Of a stretch of 34,196 nt of DNA, positions 29,760 through 34,196 are shown one piece after another. Both the position numbers and the translations under genes were made by a program. How positions within the stretch are numbered: position 1 is the first letter of the stretch; each line of letters starts with the position of its first letter. Below the pieces are notes generated by a model. The model had not been told where the DNA came from. It did not search any database and was given only the letters and a program-made list of their open reading frames with translations. This DNA comes from a bacterium (lineage in GTDB: Bacteria; Planctomycetota; Planctomycetia; Planctomycetales; Planctomycetaceae), in the NCBI GenBank assembly GCA_016124895.1, contig WGMU01000048.1, positions 1-34,196 of the forward strand, in the 5' to 3' direction.

Positions 29760-31442
29760 TCAATGCACGAAGATGAACTCGTTTGAGTTCAACAGAGCCC
29801 AGAAGAGATCCTGATAGGCCGCCAGCTTGTCACGGTTGCCACGGACCAGCCGTGTCGCCATCGAGTTCTCCCGAGTGGTCGGATAACGGCTCAGAGTGTC
29901 GAGATACAGCTTGCGGATCTTGGTTGCGTCTGGCTCGCTGTTTTCCAGAGCATCCCGCAGTGAGCTGCCCTTTTCAGCGCTGACGGCGTTCTGAACGAGT
30001 TCACCATTCATCATCATCAGTGCCTGCGGGATTGTTCCGTTGAATGTAGTGGCTTCGTCGCCTTCGTCGGTGCCGAACGCGATAACGAACTGGCCGAGCC
30101 ACTGCTGTCGCTGCCGCTCCGCCTGTTCCCAGTTCGAGCGGCCCGACTTGTGAGCGCTGGTTGCAACAATCAGAGAATCGTAAAGCTGTTCAGCCTCCAT
30201 TGACTTCACGTACATGTGGCTGAACAGCGGCATTTCACCAGCAGCAGGATTGTCGATTTCGTTATCGCGGCCAACCTGACTGGTCAGGTTGTAAGCCTCG
30301 CTGTTGCAGATCCAGCGAACGAGCTGCTTGAGGTCATAGTTGCTTTTGACGAATTCGGCGGCGAGCCGGTCGTGCAGTTCGGGATGCGACGCGGGATTGT
30401 GCGGCCCCATGTCGTCGATGGGCTTGGTGAAGCCATATCCAAAGAACTGCCCCCACATGCGATTGACCATCGCCATCGCGATCCAGGGTTTGTCTCCTTC
30501 GATGGCCAGCTTTGCCAGCTCTTCCCGCAGGTTCTTTTCGTTGGGGTCGAATTCGTTGAGCTTAAAGGCTTTCAGCTCGAAGTTCGCGTTCATGAACGTG
30601 GGGTCTGCCATCTGCATCAGGCCGTTACGACGTTCGTAGAACACGGGATAGCTGTATTCCTGGAAGACGATCTCGGAGTAATCGTCGACCAGCCGACCGG
30701 TTTCGGGATCCGGTTTGCGGTGATCAATTTTTCGAGCCTGCCGCAGGAAGCTGTTGAACTGCCAGAACCGTTCCTGCTGCCAGTCATTGAATGGATGATT
30801 GTGGCACTGCGTGCATTGAATCTGCAGGCCGAGAAACAATCGGGCAGTCTTTGCCGTTGCCTGAACCATGTCGTCGTTCATGGTCATCTGCGCGAGCATG
30901 TAGTTGACGGCGCCGTTCTCATCGAATCGCCCTTCTGCGGAAATCAGGTCATAAACAACCTGGTCCCACGGGCGATTGCGGGCGAAAGCTTCGCGGAAGA
31001 ACTTCTGCATCCCGTCGCGGCTGACGCGCCGTGGTGTCTGGCGTCCGATGCACAGATTGGTCCAGATCGTCGTAAAGTTACGGACGTAGCCCTCATCGTC
31101 GAGCAGCGTGTCGATCAGCTTAGCACGTTTGGCCGGGTCTTTGTCTTTCAGGAATCTGTCGACGACATCGCCTTCTGGAATGTGGCCGACAATGTCGAGA
31201 TGCACGCGACGAATCCATTCGGAATCGTCAGCGAGGCCAGACGGCTTGATCTCGTTGTCTTCCCAGCCCTGCCGAATCCGACCATTGATGAAATCGATGA
31301 GTTCGCCTGACGAACCGGTCGTGAACGGGGCGTCGCCGGCAGATCGCCGCGACCGGGACTGAGCATCGGCGGTCGAAACCAGCAGGGACGAGGCGACGAC
31401 ACCGAACGCGATCAGACGCAGAGCCAAACTCAGCATTCTCAT
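29760..31442 (-). CDS. Exported DUF1549/DUF1553 protein
   Basis: 560 residues. Signal peptide about 1-27 (cut near ADA/QS). DUF1549 covers about residues 45-255, with [21 protein letters not shown] and the heme-like [14 protein letters not shown] (CxxCH near residue 211). DUF1553 follows: [46 protein letters not shown] and the characteristic end [12 protein letters not shown]. It is shorter than the paralogue at 22391-24904 and lacks the Ig-like and CX4CH parts. In planctomycetes these genes are usually next to a DUF1501 gene; none is found here. AGGAG eight bases before the ATG supports the start. The frameshifted sulfatase gene ends 149 bases upstream, so both could belong to one transcript. 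Function of the family unknown. Confidence 0.93.
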   Translation of the reverse strand: MRMLSLALRLIAFGVVASSLLVSTADAQSRSRRSAGDAPFTTGSSGELIDFINGRIRQGWEDNEIKPSGLADDSEWIRRVHLDIVGHIPEGDVVDRFLKDKDPAKRAKLIDTLLDDEGYVRNFTTIWTNLCIGRQTPRRVSRDGMQKFFREAFARNRPWDQVVYDLISAEGRFDENGAVNYMLAQMTMNDDMVQATAKTARLFLGLQIQCTQCHNHPFNDWQQERFWQFNSFLRQARKIDHRKPDPETGRLVDDYSEIVFQEYSYPVFYERRNGLMQMADPTFMNANFELKAFKLNEFDPNEKNLREELAKLAIEGDKPWIAMAMVNRMWGQFFGYGFTKPIDDMGPHNPASHPELHDRLAAEFVKSNYDLKQLVRWICNSEAYNLTSQVGRDNEIDNPAAGEMPLFSHMYVKSMEAEQLYDSLIVATSAHKSGRSNWEQAERQRQQWLGQFVIAFGTDEGDEATTFNGTIPQALMMMNGELVQNAVSAEKGSSLRDALENSEPDATKIRKLYLDTLSRYPTTRENSMATRLVRGNRDKLAAYQDLFWALLNSNEFIFVH

Positions 31443-31591
31443 GGGTCTTTCTCCTGAAACACGTGTGAACGTGTGATGTTCTCAATGGCGGCCATTCTAA
31501 CGGCCGGGATCCGGATCGATCTACTGTGGGATTTCACCGCAGGGGACTTCGCAGGGTTCGCCGGAATCTGACTGGACGCTCCTGAAATCCG

Positions 31592-33039
31592 TCATTTCTC
31601 CGGAAACTGCCATTTGACACCCTCGTCGCGCACTTCGCGATGCCGGGCGACCAGTGTTTTCCGCATTTCCTGCAGTCGCTGAGGTTCAGATGCCGCCAGA
31701 TCGTGCTGCTGGGGCGGGTCGTCCTTCAGGTTGAAAAGTTCAAACTCCGTCAGCTCTTCTGCAGCGATGACGGCCATTGATGCTGCGTCGACGTTCCGGC
31801 CCGGCGTGTTCGGGCCGGCTGATCGGTGACCCAGGATCATCCAGTCGCCGATCCGCATCGCGGCTTTGGGAACTCCCAGAGCCCGGTAGTAATGCCAGTA
31901 AAGCGGCCGATCTCGCCGCACCGGTTTTCCCGCGAGCAGTGAGACGGCGCTCGCTCCGTCGTACCTGCGATCTCCAGGGACATCGACATTTGCCAGCTCA
32001 CACAGCGTCGGCAGGACGTCGAGTCCGCAAAACGGCTCGGCGGTCTCCTGTCCCGGTTTGATACGTCCGGTCCAGCGCAGAATACCGGGTACGCGGATTC
32101 CACCTTCGTACATCCACAGCTTCATCCCACGCAGTGGTCCGGGCGAGCCGTACGAGCGATTCGCCGTGCGATAGCGGTTCAGCGTTTCCGGACCGTTGTC
32201 CGATGTGAAGAGGATCAGTGTCTCGTCGCCGAGCTTCAGATCGTCGATTGTGCGGACAATTCGACCGGCCGCGGCGTCCATGTTGGTCACGTTCGCAAAG
32301 AACTGAGCCTGATCCTCAGTCACAGCGACATCCTTGTACGAGTTGACCAGATCGCGCGGCGAAGCGACTGGCTCATGCGGCTCGTGAAAGCACACAAACA
32401 GAAAGAACGGTCGCTCGGCATCACGTTTCGTTTTCAGCCAGTCGATCGCTTCATTGGCGACGAGCTGACACGAGTAGCCTTCCTGCGGGCCAACCGCCCG
32501 ATGATTCCGCACGAAGTTCCGCGGATTCTCGTGCGACGGCGCTGCGTTGTTCTGCGTCGAGAACCAGTGAGCAAACCCGTGATCGTCAGGCGTGGCTGCT
32601 CGTCACTGTTGAACCTGCCGTTGCAGTGCCACTTGCCGACGTGAGCCGTATCGTAGCCATTACCCTTCAGCAGTGTCGCGATGGTGATCTCATTTTTTGT
32701 CAGATGAACGAGATGGTCTTCTGGAATCCAGTCGTACACGCCAACGCGGCTTGGCGTTCGACCAGTCAGCAGTCCGGCTCGCGAGGATGAGCAGACCGGC
32801 GCGGACGAGTAGCACGACGTCAGGCGGATTCCCTGAGCGGCCAGCCGGTCGAGATTGGGTGTCCGAATATGAGGATGCCCGAAGCATCCGAGGTCTCCGT
32901 AGCCGAGATCGTCGCACAGGATGACAACGAAGTTCGGCCGCCTGGTCGAATCAGCAGCGTTCCCGGCGGACACGGTTTCAACCCGCGACACGAAGAGGCT
33001 GAGGGCGGCGGCTGTCAGCAGCAGAAAACGGTTCAGCAC
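31592..33039 (-). pseudogene. Arylsulfatase-family gene broken by a single-base frameshift
   Basis: Two reading frames join into one sulfatase. The N-part starts at GTG 33039 (AAAGGA 8 bases upstream) with a signal peptide (to about residue 25), then metal ligands in LCDDLGYGDLG, the formylglycine site CSSSRAGLLTG (Cys83; Ser instead of the usual Pro at +2) and HVGKWHCNG. After SDEQP (residue 149) the frame degenerates and stops at 32434. One extra base near 32593-32596 would continue as TPDDHGFAHWFSTQNNAAPS and on through FHEPHEP, FTSDNGPE and GGIRVPGILRW to the stop at 31592. The span is 1448 bases, one short of 483 codons, as expected for a one-base loss. Everything else is intact, so this is a very recent mutation or a sequencing error. 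The intact enzyme would cleave sulfate esters, probably of polysaccharides, outside the cytoplasm. Confidence 0.9.
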
Positions 33040-33398
33040 GTCGTTGGTCCTTTCACGAGGCGTTGGGCAGCAATCGAAAGTCGGTCTGATTAACAACGGC
33101 GATTCTGGCGACGACGTGTGAGCGTTTCCACCGCGGAGCCGACTGCACCGGCACGCCGGTCCCTGCTGTTCCGGTCGCTTCAACTGTTGCAATTGTCATC
33201 GCCAGTGCGAAGAGTCGATCCGTTGTGTTGTTCCTGGTTTGACGGACGGCTGAGTCAACGTAGCTTTGCGTCCTGCTCGCAGGGGACGCGGGTCGTCATC
33301 GGGAGCAGGGATGCGCGAACGACGATGGAACAGCGATTCGTCTGCGGTGGTGTTGTGACTCGGCGTGACGCTGCGAGATTCGAAAAAGGTCTACGGGA
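33040..33398. other. Divergent intergenic region with one small hairpin
   Basis: 359 bases between the sulfatase start (minus) and the pseudopilin start (plus). A small hairpin is formed by GCGTCC-TGC / GCA-gg-GGACGC at 33268-33289. I see no gene, no clear promoter and no longer repeat. Confidence 0.5.
33048..33053 (-). promoter_or_regulatory. Ribosome binding site supporting a GTG start of the sulfatase
   Basis: AAAGGA on the minus strand, eight bases before GTG 33039-33037, which places the signal peptide at the very N-terminus. An in-frame ATG at 33192 would add 51 unrelated residues. Confidence 0.65.
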
Positions 33399-33941
33399 AT
33401 GGGCGACCCGGCCATTGACGACGAAGTCTGCGAGTCGTGCGGCTGCGAAATCAAAGACGCGCCGCTCGACGGCAGTCGCTGCGTGCCGGTCTGCAGCATC
33501 TCACTGATCGAACTGCTGATGCTCGGCACGCTGCTGGGCCTCCTGGCCGCAACAACGATCCCGCAATTGCTGCACGCTCGAGAGACGGCTCAGCAGAAGT
33601 CGCTGCATGAGACACTGGCCGCGGTACGCTGTCAGATCGAGCATTTTCAAGAGCACCACCAGGGGCGACTGCCGGCTCAGGGGACAGACTCCGAAGATGA
33701 GTTCGTCGCTCAGCTTTGCGGCCGAACAATGATCAGTGGTCATGTCGAAACGAACGCCCGCTTCGGTCCGTACCTGCTTGGCGAATTTCCGCCGAATCCC
33801 TGCTCGGGGAACTCCGGGGTTCTGGTCGTCGCCGGACCGCTGCAGACTGCACAACTGCAAACAGACAGAAATCTCGGCTGGGCGTACAGTTCAACGACCG
33901 GGGACTTTCGGGCGATACTCGGGGCATCAACTGTCGACTGA
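33399..33941 (+). CDS. Atypical type II secretion/type IV pseudopilin-like protein with Cys-rich leader
   Basis: 180 residues. The core ISLIELLMLGTLLGLLAATTIPQL (about 34-57) is the prepilin helix with the conserved Glu (Glu38), followed by an amphipathic helix (AQQKSLHETLAAVRCQIEHF) and a short C-terminal beta region with PNPCSGNSGVLVV and GWAYSSTTGDFRAI, as in GspG-like major pseudopilins. Two things are odd. The leader is long (33 residues) and holds five cysteines (C11, C14, C16, C28, C32) that could bind a metal on the cytoplasmic side, and the residue before the cleavage point is Ser rather than Gly. The protein may therefore stay uncleaved. AAAGG lies about ten bases before the ATG. 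No other secretion genes are near. It converges on the transposase-like fragment at the right edge. Confidence 0.75.
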   Translation: MGDPAIDDEVCESCGCEIKDAPLDGSRCVPVCSISLIELLMLGTLLGLLAATTIPQLLHARETAQQKSLHETLAAVRCQIEHFQEHHQGRLPAQGTDSEDEFVAQLCGRTMISGHVETNARFGPYLLGEFPPNPCSGNSGVLVVAGPLQTAQLQTDRNLGWAYSSTTGDFRAILGASTVD

Positions 33942-34004
33942 ATGCAGACTCCGGATTGAATACGGAGTTCCGTCGTAAACCGGCTCTTAGGACCGTCCTG
34001 GGAA

Positions 34005-34196
34005 TTACTGTCCATTTTGAGGGACGAGAGTGTAGTTCCACCTGGGGAGCAGGTCTTCGTAGCGGACGGTTTCGGCGAGGAACTGTTTGATTTCTTCAGT
34101 GGCGTTGCGGCCCGTTTCATAGAGGCGGCGGATCACATGCACCGTGGTCCGCGGACCGGTTTGTGTCGAGGCTTGCCGCATTAACGTCACAACGCG
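34005..34196 (-). CDS. C-terminal part of a transposase-like protein (partial at window edge)
   Basis: The frame is open from the right edge to TAA 34007-34005 and gives 63 residues. The visible parts, ASTQTGPRTTVHVI, YETGRNATEEIKQF and LLPRWNYTLVPQ, resemble the C-terminus of ISAzo13-type (Rhodopirellula-type) transposases, whose ends I remember as a TG..-type strand, a Y..G...T segment and a final WNYT..P. The catalytic part is outside the window. A GTG at 34190 is in frame, but the frame continues upstream of it, so it is probably internal. No inverted-repeat end could be recognised after the stop. The family call is from motif memory and is moderate; an unrelated conserved protein is possible. 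Confidence 0.5.
   Translation of the reverse strand, partial: RVVTLMRQASTQTGPRTTVHVIRRLYETGRNATEEIKQFLAETVRYEDLLPRWNYTLVPQNGQ

Overview
The window looks like a chromosomal segment of a planctomycete (Planctomycetia; the genus cannot be decided from what is visible). The evidence is family content: DUF1559 pseudopilin-like protein, DUF1549/DUF1553 proteins with heme-like CxxCH motifs, a planctomycete-type cytochrome c fused to WD40 repeats, a PPC-type protein, a CRTAC1/ASPIC-UnbV lipoprotein, a sulfatase, and mixed ATG/GTG/TTG starts with GGAGG-like ribosome sites. I see no rRNA, tRNA, CRISPR array or replication origin.

Layout. The left edge (1-117) is the tail of a probable ISAs1-type transposase whose stop codon overlaps the stop of the convergent neighbour. 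From 8407 down to 114 on the minus strand runs an exported-protein cluster: seven-heme cytochrome c/TPR protein, membrane-anchored TPR protein, CRTAC1-like lipoprotein, DUF1559 protein, small lipoprotein, second TPR protein. Upstream on the same strand are housekeeping-type genes: QueD-like enzyme, YidC insertase and a metallophosphoesterase (8444-11807). A gene-free leader rich in inverted repeats (11835-12551) precedes an NtrC-type sigma-54 activator on the plus strand (12552-13949), which is the only transcription regulator in the window.

The middle block (14048-24904, minus) holds a nitrilase-family hydrolase, separated by an intrinsic terminator from three very large exported proteins: cytochrome c/WD40, PPC/Ig-like, and a BIG2-like/DUF1549/DUF1553 protein. 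The first two, encoded next to each other, each carry long Ala/Lys/Asp-rich coiled coils inserted between beta domains. This is the most unusual protein architecture in the window.

The right part contains a gamma-glutamylcyclotransferase-like protein and an SGNH-hydrolase-like membrane protein (plus), an MFS transporter (minus) convergent with the latter and divergent from a creatininase-family hydrolase (plus), a second DUF1549/DUF1553 protein and, upstream of it, a sulfatase broken by a single-base frameshift (minus). Then come an atypical pseudopilin with a cysteine-rich leader (plus) and, at the right edge, the C-terminus of a transposase-like protein (minus). Mobile-element remains therefore seem to lie at both edges.

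Biologically, most genes encode secreted or envelope proteins: heme proteins, scaffolds (TPR, WD40, beta-propeller, coiled coil) and hydrolases. Joint function of the heme/scaffold proteins as envelope assemblies is inferred from co-orientation and spacing only.
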